Notes under the pieces: model-generated
The model's input: only the letters and a program-made list of their open reading frames with translations
Database searches by the model: none
What the model was told of the DNA's origin: nothing
Shown here: positions 33,900 through 42,388 of the stretch, piece by piece
Position numbering within the stretch: position 1 is the stretch's first letter
How the letters are laid out: every line of letters begins with the position of its first letter
From: JAALLB01 sp964502215
GTDB lineage: Bacteria > Pseudomonadota > Alphaproteobacteria > Rhizobiales > Rhizobiaceae
Direction: 5' to 3'
DNA: 64,000 nucleotides
NCBI GenBank assembly: GCA_964502215.1
Contig: CAZCUN010000004.1
Span: 25,310 to 89,309, forward strand
Translations under genes and position numbers: made by a program

Positions 33900-35501
33900 T
33901 TATTTTACCTTTGGAAGAATTTCCCACTGGTGGAATGGTGGTGGCGAAGGAAGTTGCCACTCAAGCGTTGTAGCACCATCACCCCAAGGATTATCACCAG
34001 CAACACGCTTCTTCATAAATGCTTCCCAAACTAGGTAGATGAATAAAAGCACAGAGAATGCTGATAGGTATGAACCCAGTGATGAAACATAATTCCAGAA
34101 TTCAAAAGGTGCTGGGTAATCCACATAACGACGTGGCATGCCTTGAAGACCTAAGAAGTGTTGCGGGAAGAATGTGATGTTCACACCAATGAAGAACAAC
34201 CAGAAGTGTGTCTTCGCAAGGAATGAATTATACATGTAACCCGTCATCTTAGGGAACCAGTAGTACCACCCCGCAAAGATTGAGAATACTGCACCCATTG
34301 ATAAAACGTAATGGAAGTGAGCAACCACGAAGTATGTATCGTGGAATGCGCGGTCTAGACCAGCATTTGCAAGTTGCACGCCTGTTACACCACCAAGGGT
34401 GAACAAGAAGATGAAACCGATTGCCCATAACATTGGTGTGCGGAAAGTAATTGAACCACCCCACATTGTTGCAATCCAAGAGAAGATTTTAACGCCAGTT
34501 GGAACCGCAATCACCATGGTTGCAAATACGAAGTAGCGTTGCGTATCAAGAGATAGACCGACTGTGTACATGTGGTGTGCCCAAACGATGAAGCCAACAG
34601 CACCAATCGCAATCATCGCCAATGCCATGCCCATGTAACCAAAGATTGGCTTGCGTGAGAATGTTGAAACGATATGAGAGATGATACCAAAACCTGGCAA
34701 AATCAGAATGTAAACTTCTGGGTGACCAAAGAACCAGAATAAGTGCTGGAATAAGATCGGATCACCGCCACCTGCCGGATCAAAGAAAGTAGTGCCGAAA
34801 TTACGGTCTGTTAGTAGCATTGTAATTGCACCAGCAAGCACTGGAAGTGAAAGCAGAAGCAGGAATGCAGTGATTAGAACTGACCAAGCAAACAATGGCA
34901 TTTTGAACAATGTCATGCCAGGGGCACGCATGTTGAAAATCGTTGTAATGAAGTTAATTGCACCCAGAATTGAAGATGCACCAGCAAGGTGAAGACCAAG
35001 AATAGCTAAATCCATCGCAGGACCAGGTTGACCAGTAAGTGAAGAAAGCGGCGGGTAAATAGTCCAACCACCACCAACACCATTTGCACCTGGAGGCCCT
35101 TCAACAAACATTGAAAGCACTAACAGAAGAAGTGCTGGAGGTAATAACCAGAAAGAAATATTGTTCATACGCGGGAAAGCCATGTCTGGCGCACCAATCA
35201 TAATCGGCACCATCCAGTTGGCAAAACCACCAATAAGCGCTGGCATCACCATGAAGAAGATCATGATCAAACCGTGTGCTGTTGTGAATACATTATAAAC
35301 ATGCGGATCACTGAAATACTGCAAACCATCTTCTGCAAGTTCTGCACGCATTGCTATGGATAGGAAGCCACCCAAAATGCCTGAGAAAATTGCGAACAAA
35401 AGATAAAGGGTACCAATATCTTTATGGTTAGTTGAATAAAACCAGCGCTTGAAAAAAGCTGGTTTATGATCGTGTGCGTCGTGCGTAGCAGCGTATGCCA
35501 T
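33900..35501 (-). CDS. ctaD: cytochrome c oxidase subunit I (aa3 type)
   Basis: The catalytic subunit with heme a and the heme a3-CuB centre. The 533-residue protein has twelve transmembrane helices. Landmarks are FKRWFYSTNHKDIGTLYLLF at the start, WFFGHPEVYILILPGFG with the CuB His and Tyr, HHMYTVGLSLD, and THDTYFVVAHFHYVLSMG with the heme ligands (here beginning FHDTY). All key residues appear present. The ribosome site AGGAGA lies in a GAATTCAGGAG element (35520-35510) shared with ctaE. Confidence 0.98.
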   Translation of the reverse strand: MAYAATHDAHDHKPAFFKRWFYSTNHKDIGTLYLLFAIFSGILGGFLSIAMRAELAEDGLQYFSDPHVYNVFTTAHGLIMIFFMVMPALIGGFANWMVPIMIGAPDMAFPRMNNISFWLLPPALLLLVLSMFVEGPPGANGVGGGWTIYPPLSSLTGQPGPAMDLAILGLHLAGASSILGAINFITTIFNMRAPGMTLFKMPLFAWSVLITAFLLLLSLPVLAGAITMLLTDRNFGTTFFDPAGGGDPILFQHLFWFFGHPEVYILILPGFGIISHIVSTFSRKPIFGYMGMALAMIAIGAVGFIVWAHHMYTVGLSLDTQRYFVFATMVIAVPTGVKIFSWIATMWGGSITFRTPMLWAIGFIFLFTLGGVTGVQLANAGLDRAFHDTYFVVAHFHYVLSMGAVFSIFAGWYYWFPKMTGYMYNSFLAKTHFWLFFIGVNITFFPQHFLGLQGMPRRYVDYPAPFEFWNYVSSLGSYLSAFSVLLFIYLVWEAFMKKRVAGDNPWGDGATTLEWQLPSPPPFHQWEILPKVK

Positions 35502-35522
35502 GATTATATCTCCTGAATTCCG

Positions 35523-36464
35523 TTACTGCGCATTCTCAGCCAGTTTAATATTCTTTTGAGCTTCAATTGAAGCCAATAGGTTTGTATTTGCATTATCAAG
35601 GTTTGATGTTGCCTCGAACTGCCAAGTTTCAAATTGCTCAGCTGAAACTACACGGATCGCGATTGGCATGAAAGCATGATACTTGCCACAAAGCTCTGAA
35701 CATTGACCGTAATAAATGCCTTCTTCTCTAGCTTTGAACCATGTTTCATTTGTACGACCTGGGATTGCATCCATCTTCAAACCAAATGCAGGCATTGCGA
35801 AGTTATGGATTACACCGTCAGGGTCACCCGTTACGAGGACACGGATCATTTCATTAACTGGAACAACAAGTTCATTATCAACTGTAAGAAGACGAGGATA
35901 TACATTTAAATCTGTTTTACCTAATTCTTCGCGTGCAGCTAGAATGTCTGCTTGAGCTTTTTCGTAACCTTCATCGCCTTCTTTAACTGTGTAAGAATCT
36001 TGAGCAATTAGGTAAGATGAAATCTCAATTTCACTCTCGTCTTGATATTCATATTCCCAAGCCCAAGAAACGCCTGTTGCTTTAATAGTTAAGCTTGGCT
36101 CTTCACCAGGATCAAATTGATTTTCAAGAAGTTCGAATGAAGGAACCGCAATTGCGATCAGAATAACAATTGGTAAAACAGTCCAGACTACTTCGATGAA
36201 AGTGTTATGGCTTGTTTTAGATGGTTCAGGATTAGCCTTTGCATTAAACTTCACCATGACAATGGCTAGAAGTATCATTACGAAAATTGTAATTGGTACA
36301 ATGAACCATAATGTATATGCATCGAACCACTCGATACTAGCCATCATATCTGAGCCAGCTGGCTGGTGCCAAAGGCCACCGTCTACTGGTAGAGCGAAAG
36401 CAGACAATGCTGACGCTAATAAAATTCCAAATCCTGTTATGACAGAAGCTATCGCTCTCATCAT
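35523..36464 (-). CDS. ctaC: cytochrome c oxidase subunit II
   Basis: It takes electrons from cytochrome c through the CuA centre. The 313-residue protein has a signal peptide (about 1-24), two transmembrane helices (about 50-72 and 94-115) and a periplasmic cupredoxin domain. The CuA loop is YYGQCSELCGKYHAFMP, and the upstream VIHNFAMPAFGLKMDAIPG holds the first His. It is the first gene of the minus-strand oxidase operon, with ribosome site AGGAGA just before the start. Confidence 0.97.
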   Translation of the reverse strand: MMRAIASVITGFGILLASALSAFALPVDGGLWHQPAGSDMMASIEWFDAYTLWFIVPITIFVMILLAIVMVKFNAKANPEPSKTSHNTFIEVVWTVLPIVILIAIAVPSFELLENQFDPGEEPSLTIKATGVSWAWEYEYQDESEIEISSYLIAQDSYTVKEGDEGYEKAQADILAAREELGKTDLNVYPRLLTVDNELVVPVNEMIRVLVTGDPDGVIHNFAMPAFGLKMDAIPGRTNETWFKAREEGIYYGQCSELCGKYHAFMPIAIRVVSAEQFETWQFEATSNLDNANTNLLASIEAQKNIKLAENAQ

Positions 36465-36856
36465 TATTCTCCTGTATTGGCCATTATGAGTTAGGGTGAG
36501 TTATCCCTGTCTCATGCCTTTGACCATGCCATCAATAATTTCTCAATATTTTTTTATAATTTTCCTGAAAAATCGTGTTTAAAAACCCAATTATTTCCCA
36601 GCAAACTCGAGTCTGTTCATTAAAATCATACCGCCTCCACAAACGCAAATAAAATGCGGCTTTATAAATGCGGCATATTTGCATGTGTCAAATAGATCAT
36701 ATGCACTAATTTTTGATAGAGCATCCCAGCGATAAGCGTAAAACTGCCATAGTTTCCAGTTTTACAGGTTTTATTAATATAGAAACGCTTGCTGGTTGGG
36801 TTTGGTTAACCTTTGCCAGTAATAGTTATCTGCAAAACTCAACTGATTCGGAAACC
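36465..36856. other. gene-free divergent region between ctaC and the ialB-like gene
   Basis: No convincing gene lies in these 392 bases; the frame open from 36713 is read here as untranslated because a signal peptide begins at 36857. It should contain promoters for the oxidase operon and for ialB, but I cannot pick clear -35 and -10 pairs. It holds a direct repeat AAATGCGGC (36652-36660 and 36666-36674) and an adjacent inverted repeat TATTTG/CAAATA (36676-36694). Confidence 0.6.
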
Positions 36857-37369
36857 ATGATGCGGTTATTTCAAAAATCTTTAGTACTCATTTCTGCACT
36901 TGCAGGCTTTTCGTCTTTAACAACGCAGGCAAGTTTAGCCCAAGGTGCTGTGAAATCGTCTCACGGTGCTTGGTCTATGGTTTGTGAAACACCTCCTGGT
37001 GCTTCAAGTGAACAATGTGCTCTCATGCAAAATGTTGTGGCGCAAGACCGGTCAGAAGTTGGGTTATCAGTTGTTATTTTAAGAACAGCGGATGGAAAAT
37101 CTGAAATCATGCGTGTCCTTGCACCTCTTGGCGTTTTATTGCCTAATGGTTTGGGACTTAATGTTGATGGCAAAGATATTGGACGAGCATATTTTGTTCG
37201 CTGTTTCCAAGATGGATGTTATGCAGAAGTTGTTCTTGAAGGTCAGCTTTTAGCAGACCTTAAAAAAGGCGCAACGGCTACCTTTATTGTTTTCCAAACA
37301 CCTGAAGAAGGCATCGGTATTCCTGTTGATCTAACGGGTTTTTCCGAAGGCTACACAAAAATTCCATAA
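36857..37369 (+). CDS. IalB-family invasion-associated protein
   Basis: A protein of 170 residues with a signal peptide (residues 1-28, ending SLAQ). The mature part follows the IalB pattern: HGAWSMVCETPPG with a first Cys, a second Cys in EQCALMQN, LPNGLGLNVDG and the paired cysteines in YFVRCFQDGCYAEV. IalB was named from Bartonella, but members occur widely in non-pathogenic rhizobia as periplasmic proteins of unknown role. I start at the ATG pair 36857/36860 because the signal peptide begins there. Confidence 0.87.
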   Translation: MMRLFQKSLVLISALAGFSSLTTQASLAQGAVKSSHGAWSMVCETPPGASSEQCALMQNVVAQDRSEVGLSVVILRTADGKSEIMRVLAPLGVLLPNGLGLNVDGKDIGRAYFVRCFQDGCYAEVVLEGQLLADLKKGATATFIVFQTPEEGIGIPVDLTGFSEGYTKIP

Positions 37370-37460
37370 GCTGAAAAGTAACTTTAAATTATCCTCTCTT
37401 GGTTTTTTCTCAAGAAGTGTTATCTCATATCTAAGATACATTTCTTTGGAGCAATTTCGC

Positions 37461-38873
37461 ATGGATAATCTTCTAGGCCAGTTTGACATCGATCAATCAC
37501 AAATCGAGCAAATGCTAAAAGACTCGATTGGGCAAGCTGAAGACGGCGAACTTTTTGTAGAATACTGCGAAAGTGAAGGGCTCGTCTTTGATAATGGCAA
37601 ACTCAAAACAGGTACATTTGATACAAGACACGGGTTTGGCTTGCGCTCTGTATCAGGCGAAGTTTCTGCATACTCGCATTCAGGCGATATGACACAAGCT
37701 GGCCTTAAGCGTGCTTGTGATGCCGTGCGTTCCATTCAATCTGGCAAAGGTGGTGAATACTCCAGTGGGCCACGCGGCACAAACAGAAACCTTTATTCAG
37801 AAGAAAACCCTATTTTAGAACCTAGTTTTGAAGACAAGGTCAAATTACTTGAAGAGATTGATGCCTATGCGCGGGATGCCGATGATAATGTTCGTCAGGT
37901 TACTGTTTCTTTAGGCGCTAATTGGCAAGTTGTGGAAATTTTACGCCCAGACGGGCATTTTGTGCGGGATGTGCGCCCACTTGTCAGAATTGGCGTCAAT
38001 ATTGTTGTGGGCGAAGGCGACAGACAAGAAACAGGCTCTTTTGGCTTTGGTGGTCGCTCGAGTTATGGCGAATTCCTGACACAAAACAAATGGCAACATG
38101 GTGTGCATGAAGCGCTCCGCATGGCGAATGTAAACCTTGAAGCTGTCCCCGCTCCTGCTGGCACGTTTGATATTGTGCTAAGCTCTGGCTGGCCTGGTGT
38201 TATGTTGCATGAAGCCGTTGGACATGGTCTTGAAGGTGATTTTAACCGCAAGAAAACATCCGCATTTTCTGAACTTATGGGGCAGCAAGTAGCCTCAAAA
38301 GGTGTGACAGTAGTTGATAATGGAACCATTCATGGAAGACGTGGTTCGCTTTCAATTGATGATGAAGGTACACCAACCAATGATACGGTTTTAATCGAAG
38401 ACGGTGTTCTCGTCGGCTACATGCAAGATCGCCAGAACGCGCGTCTTATGGGCGTTGAATCAACTGGTAATGGTCGCCGTCAATCATACGCACACCAACC
38501 CATGCCACGCATGACCAATACGTATATGAAATCTGGTGAGCATGATCCGCAAGAAATTTTAGAGTCTGTCAAAGATGGCATTTACGCCGTTTCCTTTGGC
38601 GGCGGACAAGTTGATATCACCTCAGGCAAGTTTGTGTTTGATTGCACTGAAGCTTATGAAATCAAAAATGGTAAAGTCGGTAGACCTTTGAAGGGCGCAA
38701 ACCTAATTGGCAACGGCCCAGAAGCTATGCAACGCATTTCAATGATCGGCAACGACATGGAACTCGATACCGGCATGGGCATGTGCGGCAAAAACGGCCA
38801 AAGCCTTCCAGTAGGTGTTGGACAACCAACATTGCGCATGAATGCGGTGACTGTTGGGGGAACTGGGGTTTGA
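37461..38873 (+). CDS. tldD: metalloprotease TldD
   Basis: The TldD half of the TldD/TldE zinc protease, which trims unfolded peptides such as microcin B17 and degrades CcdA in E. coli. The 470-residue protein has the motif VMLHEAVGHGLEGDF (HExxxH) and the C-terminal GGGQVDITSGKFVF region. I start at ATG 37461 with GGAG at 37448-37451; a TTG at 37446 would add five residues. The partner tldE (pmbA) is not in the window. Its last codons overlap the start of the next small membrane protein. Confidence 0.95.
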   Translation: MDNLLGQFDIDQSQIEQMLKDSIGQAEDGELFVEYCESEGLVFDNGKLKTGTFDTRHGFGLRSVSGEVSAYSHSGDMTQAGLKRACDAVRSIQSGKGGEYSSGPRGTNRNLYSEENPILEPSFEDKVKLLEEIDAYARDADDNVRQVTVSLGANWQVVEILRPDGHFVRDVRPLVRIGVNIVVGEGDRQETGSFGFGGRSSYGEFLTQNKWQHGVHEALRMANVNLEAVPAPAGTFDIVLSSGWPGVMLHEAVGHGLEGDFNRKKTSAFSELMGQQVASKGVTVVDNGTIHGRRGSLSIDDEGTPTNDTVLIEDGVLVGYMQDRQNARLMGVESTGNGRRQSYAHQPMPRMTNTYMKSGEHDPQEILESVKDGIYAVSFGGGQVDITSGKFVFDCTEAYEIKNGKVGRPLKGANLIGNGPEAMQRISMIGNDMELDTGMGMCGKNGQSLPVGVGQPTLRMNAVTVGGTGV

Positions 38874-39310
38874 AAAAACCGAACCAATTGAAAGCAATAA
38901 TAGTAGCGACACTATTAGCACCTCTGTTTGGTACAATAATTGGATATAACTTGCTTCCATCCAAAACATACAGCGCTATTGAAGCTATAGGTGCGCAACC
39001 ATTAGCTATGCTCACAATTTCGATATTCAATTATAGCGCTACCATTATTTATGGACTACCTGCACATTTTATATTAAGAAAAAATAAAACTACAGATAAT
39101 TCAACAACATACATGATTTTTGGCGGCATTAGTGGCACAGTTTTTATCTTAATTTTATACGTTTTTTCAGACGCTAATGACAGCCTTGATATGAAGAAAG
39201 CAATCTATTTGATTGCCGCAATAGTCGGAGCATTTGTAGCTTTTCTTTTTCGCTTCATAGTTGGCCCATATGCCAATCAAAAACAAAATGAGCATAAATT
39301 TGAAAACTGA
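38870..39310 (+). CDS. small four-helix membrane protein of unknown function
   Basis: A protein of 146 residues with four hydrophobic helices (about 9-28, 40-64, 78-97 and 110-134). I recognise no family. The most likely start is TTG at 38870, which overlaps the tldD stop (TTGA), giving MKKPNQLKAII; a TTG at 38888 is also possible, while the open frame upstream of 38870 is only a shadow of tldD. It begins a small accessory patch of three genes between two conserved blocks. Confidence 0.6.
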   Translation: MKKPNQLKAIIVATLLAPLFGTIIGYNLLPSKTYSAIEAIGAQPLAMLTISIFNYSATIIYGLPAHFILRKNKTTDNSTTYMIFGGISGTVFILILYVFSDANDSLDMKKAIYLIAAIVGAFVAFLFRFIVGPYANQKQNEHKFEN

Positions 39311-39345
39311 CATATTAAATGTTATACTTTGTTATACATTTATAC
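39300..39345 (+). promoter_or_regulatory. promoter and repeated operator of the RHH/ParE pair
   Basis: TTGAAA (39300-39305) and TATACT (39323-39328) are 17 bases apart. The element TTATAC occurs three times, at 39322, 39332 and 39340. The first two lie in identical TGTTATAC copies (39320 and 39330), one helical turn apart. Such phased repeats over the -10 region suit a ribbon-helix-helix antitoxin that represses its own promoter. Confidence 0.6.
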
Positions 39346-39358
39346 TGGAAATATTTTC

Positions 39359-39628
39359 ATGACACAAAAAACTCTTGCAATTCGCCTTGATGAAAACATG
39401 CAAGACCGTCTCAAGACACTTGGAAAAACCCGCGACCGCTCTCCCCATTATCTCATGAAAGAAGCTGTTGAACGTTATGTTTTTTATGAAGAAGCCAAGG
39501 AAGAAGAAAAGCGCATTTTGCATGAACGGTGGGAAGCATATCAACTGTCAGGTGCAAGCTTTACTCAGGAACAAGTTGAAACCAGAGTTGCTGAAATGAT
39601 TGCTTCGAACGAAAAGCAAACAGCATAG
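39359..39628 (+). CDS. ribbon-helix-helix antitoxin (CopG/RelB-like)
   Basis: A protein of 89 residues. The N-terminal 45 residues form a ribbon-helix-helix DNA-binding domain (TLAIRLDENMQDRLKTLG, then SPHYLMKEAVERYV). The charged C-terminal part would wrap around the toxin. It directly precedes the ParE-like toxin, and the two overlap by one base. Phased TTATAC repeats upstream are its probable operator. The start is ATG 39359; the frame extends ten codons upstream into the operator and is not used here. Confidence 0.88.
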   Translation: MTQKTLAIRLDENMQDRLKTLGKTRDRSPHYLMKEAVERYVFYEEAKEEEKRILHERWEAYQLSGASFTQEQVETRVAEMIASNEKQTA

Positions 39629-39915
39629 TGACGAATGTAATTTGGCTTGAAGAAGCCTTAGATGATCTTAATCGTATTAACACGTTTCTTGCAGAAAAAA
39701 ATCTAGAGGCAGCATCAAGAGCGCTTAACGCAATCATATCAGCAACGCGCAATCTTCAAAACTATCCTGAAATCGGCAAGCCGTATGAAGAGGATATTCA
39801 TTATCGCGAATTGCACGTACCCTTTGGCGTAAGAGGTTACGTAATTCACTACCGTTTAGTTGATGATACTGCTGTCATAATTAGGGTCTGGCACGCAAGA
39901 GAAGAGCGCCTCTAA
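39628..39915 (+). CDS. RelE/ParE-family toxin (GTG start)
   Basis: A protein of 95 residues with the plasmid-stabilisation toxin fold: VIWLEEALDDLNRINTFL helix, NYPEIGKPYEEDIHYREL, and the C-terminal strand VVIRVWHAREERL-like ending with HAREERL. This family includes gyrase poisons (ParE) and ribosome-dependent mRNases (RelE); the sequence alone favours ParE. It starts with GTG 39628, whose G is the last base of the antitoxin stop, so translation is coupled. It converges on pdxH with a four-base overlap at the stops. Confidence 0.88.
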   Translation: MTNVIWLEEALDDLNRINTFLAEKNLEAASRALNAIISATRNLQNYPEIGKPYEEDIHYRELHVPFGVRGYVIHYRLVDDTAVIIRVWHAREERL

Positions 39916-40535
39916 GGATAAAGCTTCACCGTCTCCCACCCGGAATCTAATTTCGTTCGATCAAACCTCAATCTGTCATGCGTTCTAAACTCTCCATCGT
40001 CCCAAAACTCGATGGACAATGGCATGATGCGGAAGCCTGACCAGTGGTCGGGTCTTGGTACGGGTTGACCTTCATATTTTGCTTCTAATGCCTTCATTGC
40101 ATCTTCAAACTCTTTCCGCTCTGGCAAAGGTTTTGATTGTTTTGATGCGCTTGAGGCTATTTGGGAGCCTCGCGGACGTGACTTAAAATAATCATCGGCC
40201 TCTGCTTCGCGCACTGGCTCCACTTCGCCTCTAATGCGAATTTGTTTGCGCAAAGATTTCCAGTGAAAAACTGCCGCTGCTTTTTTTGAAGCTAAAAGCT
40301 CTTCACCCTTTTGACTCTCAAAATTGGTGAAAAAACAAAACCCACGCTCATCAAATCTGCGCATTAAAACAATACGCACATTCGGCATGCCTTTTGAGTC
40401 TACAGAAGCTAATGACATGGCGCTTGGGTCGTTGATTTCTTCCGTAACAGCAGAATTTAACCATTCGTTAAATAAAACAAACGGATTTTTGGTATCTTGG
40501 TCATTATTTCTTAACCGTGTTGTCTCATCATTCAT
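39912..40535 (-). CDS. pdxH: pyridoxamine 5'-phosphate oxidase
   Basis: It makes pyridoxal phosphate with FMN. The 207-residue protein has FVLFNEWLNSAVTEEINDPS at the N-terminus, MRRFDERGFCFFTNFESQKG, FHWKSLRKQIRIRGEVEPV and the C-terminal PLSIEFWDDGEFRTHDRLRF, all family hallmarks. I start at 40535 (MNDETTRL), where GAGGATGG lies upstream; the frame is open to 40637, but that part overlaps the divergent lipoprotein gene and lacks family similarity. Confidence 0.95.
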   Translation of the reverse strand: MNDETTRLRNNDQDTKNPFVLFNEWLNSAVTEEINDPSAMSLASVDSKGMPNVRIVLMRRFDERGFCFFTNFESQKGEELLASKKAAAVFHWKSLRKQIRIRGEVEPVREAEADDYFKSRPRGSQIASSASKQSKPLPERKEFEDAMKALEAKYEGQPVPRPDHWSGFRIMPLSIEFWDDGEFRTHDRLRFDRTKLDSGWETVKLYP

Positions 40536-40568
40536 TAGATAGCCATCCTCAAGTTTCGCGTAGGGCAC

Positions 40569-41057
40569 ATGTTTAATCATACTAGAAATACAGTTCGTAA
40601 TACAAAACCTCAACGAACCAACTTGCACATTGGTCAACCACGGACATCTTTCAACCGTGTTGCCAGAGCAAGTCTATTTTCTGCAGCATGTGTCGCACTT
40701 TCTGCGTGTTCTGTCTCCTCACCAGTCAATAATATCTCTACTGAAGATCAGATTATAACAGGCTCTATCACAAAGCCTATTCAGCCTGAAGGTATTGAAA
40801 CTGCCGATGCTGAAATTATTAAATCTGTTGTTGCAGGCTCTGAAACGACAAATGTTCTTGCTTGGCAAAACCCTGAAACAGGCAACAAAGGCACAATCAC
40901 AGCGATTGATAAGTTTACGGGTAGCCATGGCCAAAAGTGCAAGAAATTTCAAACAACCGTAGACACATTCATGGGCATTTCACTTTATAATGGTGAAACG
41001 TGTGAATTGAAAAAAGGCTTTTGGGTTTTATCTTGGTTTTTAAAAGAACAGATTTAA
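40569..41057 (+). CDS. RT0821/Lpp0805-type surface lipoprotein
   Basis: A protein of 162 residues. A long basic N-terminus leads to a hydrophobic stretch ending in the lipobox LSAC (about residue 47), so it is probably lipid-anchored. The domain has WQNPETGNKGTITAIDKF and ends with GETCELKKGFWVLSW, the pattern of the 17-kDa-antigen-related RT0821/Lpp0805 family. Its function is unknown. The ATG at 40569 gives an unusually long pre-lipobox segment, so the real start may be further in. It is divergent from pdxH, 33 bases away. Confidence 0.7.
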   Translation: MFNHTRNTVRNTKPQRTNLHIGQPRTSFNRVARASLFSAACVALSACSVSSPVNNISTEDQIITGSITKPIQPEGIETADAEIIKSVVAGSETTNVLAWQNPETGNKGTITAIDKFTGSHGQKCKKFQTTVDTFMGISLYNGETCELKKGFWVLSWFLKEQI

Positions 41058-41091
41058 TTTTATAAAATCAGTATAAAAGTACTTATTTCAG

Positions 41092-42183
41092 TTACTGTAT
41101 ACGACCTCTCAACTGACTATCAAATTTAACCGTTATTGTCTTGCTTGTGCGACTAGGAATTGACTCCATCTTTTGCTCAAGCGTTGATGAAGAGTCGAAT
41201 AGAGCTGATGAACGTTGCGTTGGAATTGCGACAGGGATTACAATCGGCAGATCTGAAATTGCAAGCACCTTTGGCATATAAGCTTGCTCAATAGCCTTAC
41301 AAATTTCCTTCCGTTTTAAATTATAAACTTTTTTAGCAGCAGATTTTTGCGGGTGAAATGGATCTTTGACCTTGCCGCTTTTCTTACGCTTAAAATATTT
41401 ACTCTGCCCTTGGATAAGTGAAATCGTCTTTTTGTCTAGCGTCCCTACAAATGAACAACGGTTACCCGCTCTTTCAAACGCTGCTTTAATTGCTTTTTGG
41501 GCTTTAAATCGTTGTGTATTTCTGCGCTTCGTATAAATTGGCAAAGTTGTCATATATATGCATTTTATATGTGCAGGTGTTTGCTTTATAAAACGGGCTA
41601 CATCGACATCCGCTAATTTTGGATCATTTGCCCAGCGTTTAGCATTGTTGCCAAGAATATTAAAAATCAATAAATCAGGATTATAACCTTGTTTTAAAAG
41701 AACCTGCATTGGCGTTTTGCCTCTTTCGCAGAACTTATAATCCTTGTGTTCCCCTATCTGTACGTATGGCACACCTTCTGTTCTACCATGCCCCCAGATA
41801 CTAGCGTTTACGCCCCAAGTTTTATCTTTTTTACAGAGCCGGTCATAAGCCCAGCCATCAGTTGTCGTCCATGACTGTAAAGAACTAGAACGCGCGCCAA
41901 TAAGCGTTGTTCGCATTTTTTGAAGCTCTTCTAAAAGCATTTTTTGATCGATAATACCTTCACAATTTGCTTTTAAATTCTGAAAAAAATCGACAACAAC
42001 TTCACCCGCACCAAAAGAAAGCTGCGAGTCGCCAAGCATTAGAATTTTAGGGCTTTCAAACTTTCCAGCAGAAGCAGTACTATTGATCGCAAGGCCTGCA
42101 TAAAAAACACTGAATACAGCACCTTTAAACGCGGTATTTCTTAAGCGTTGATATTTGCCTTTCAAAAGACCAATTTTTTGCAT
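41092..42183 (-). CDS. exported SGNH/GDSL-like hydrolase
   Basis: A protein of 363 residues with a signal-anchor-like N-terminus (hydrophobic about 18-38). Block I is ILMLGDSQLSFGAG with the nucleophile Ser, a block III-like Asn occurs in FNILGNNAKRW, and DPFHPQKSAAK gives the Asp-x2-His of block V. The C-terminal 60 residues are an extra tail. It may deacylate a polysaccharide or lipid at the cell surface; the substrate is unknown. It converges on the RT0821-type gene. Confidence 0.75.
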   Translation of the reverse strand: MQKIGLLKGKYQRLRNTAFKGAVFSVFYAGLAINSTASAGKFESPKILMLGDSQLSFGAGEVVVDFFQNLKANCEGIIDQKMLLEELQKMRTTLIGARSSSLQSWTTTDGWAYDRLCKKDKTWGVNASIWGHGRTEGVPYVQIGEHKDYKFCERGKTPMQVLLKQGYNPDLLIFNILGNNAKRWANDPKLADVDVARFIKQTPAHIKCIYMTTLPIYTKRRNTQRFKAQKAIKAAFERAGNRCSFVGTLDKKTISLIQGQSKYFKRKKSGKVKDPFHPQKSAAKKVYNLKRKEICKAIEQAYMPKVLAISDLPIVIPVAIPTQRSSALFDSSSTLEQKMESIPSRTSKTITVKFDSQLRGRIQ

Positions 42184-42388
42184 TACGAACCCATACTTGT
42201 AGTTTTATGCCACTATTTCAATAAACTAGCTTGTGTTAGACTAAACTAAAATGCACATCTGTGTGATGAAGATATTAAGGTTAAGACAGGTTTACAAACT
42301 TCTGAATTCACCGCGTAATCACATACACTTTAATTTCATGTATTAAAACACTACATAGGTTAAAATATCTACTAGTTCGGAGTAATCC

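Noticed and set aside
36520..36560. TTGACC and TATAAT as a promoter before ialB
   Set aside because: They are 29 bases apart, too far for a sigma70 promoter.
36676..36694. FNR/FixK-like box TATTTG-7-CAAATA upstream of ctaC
   Set aside because: The spacing between TTTG and CAAA is seven bases, one more than in FNR-type sites (TTTGA-4-TCAAA), so an oxygen-regulator site is not supported.
36713..36856. In-frame 5' extension of the ialB-like gene (48 codons upstream of the chosen start)
   Set aside because: The extension gives no recognisable sequence, and a clean signal peptide begins at the ATG pair at 36857/36860, so the extra codons are treated as untranslated.
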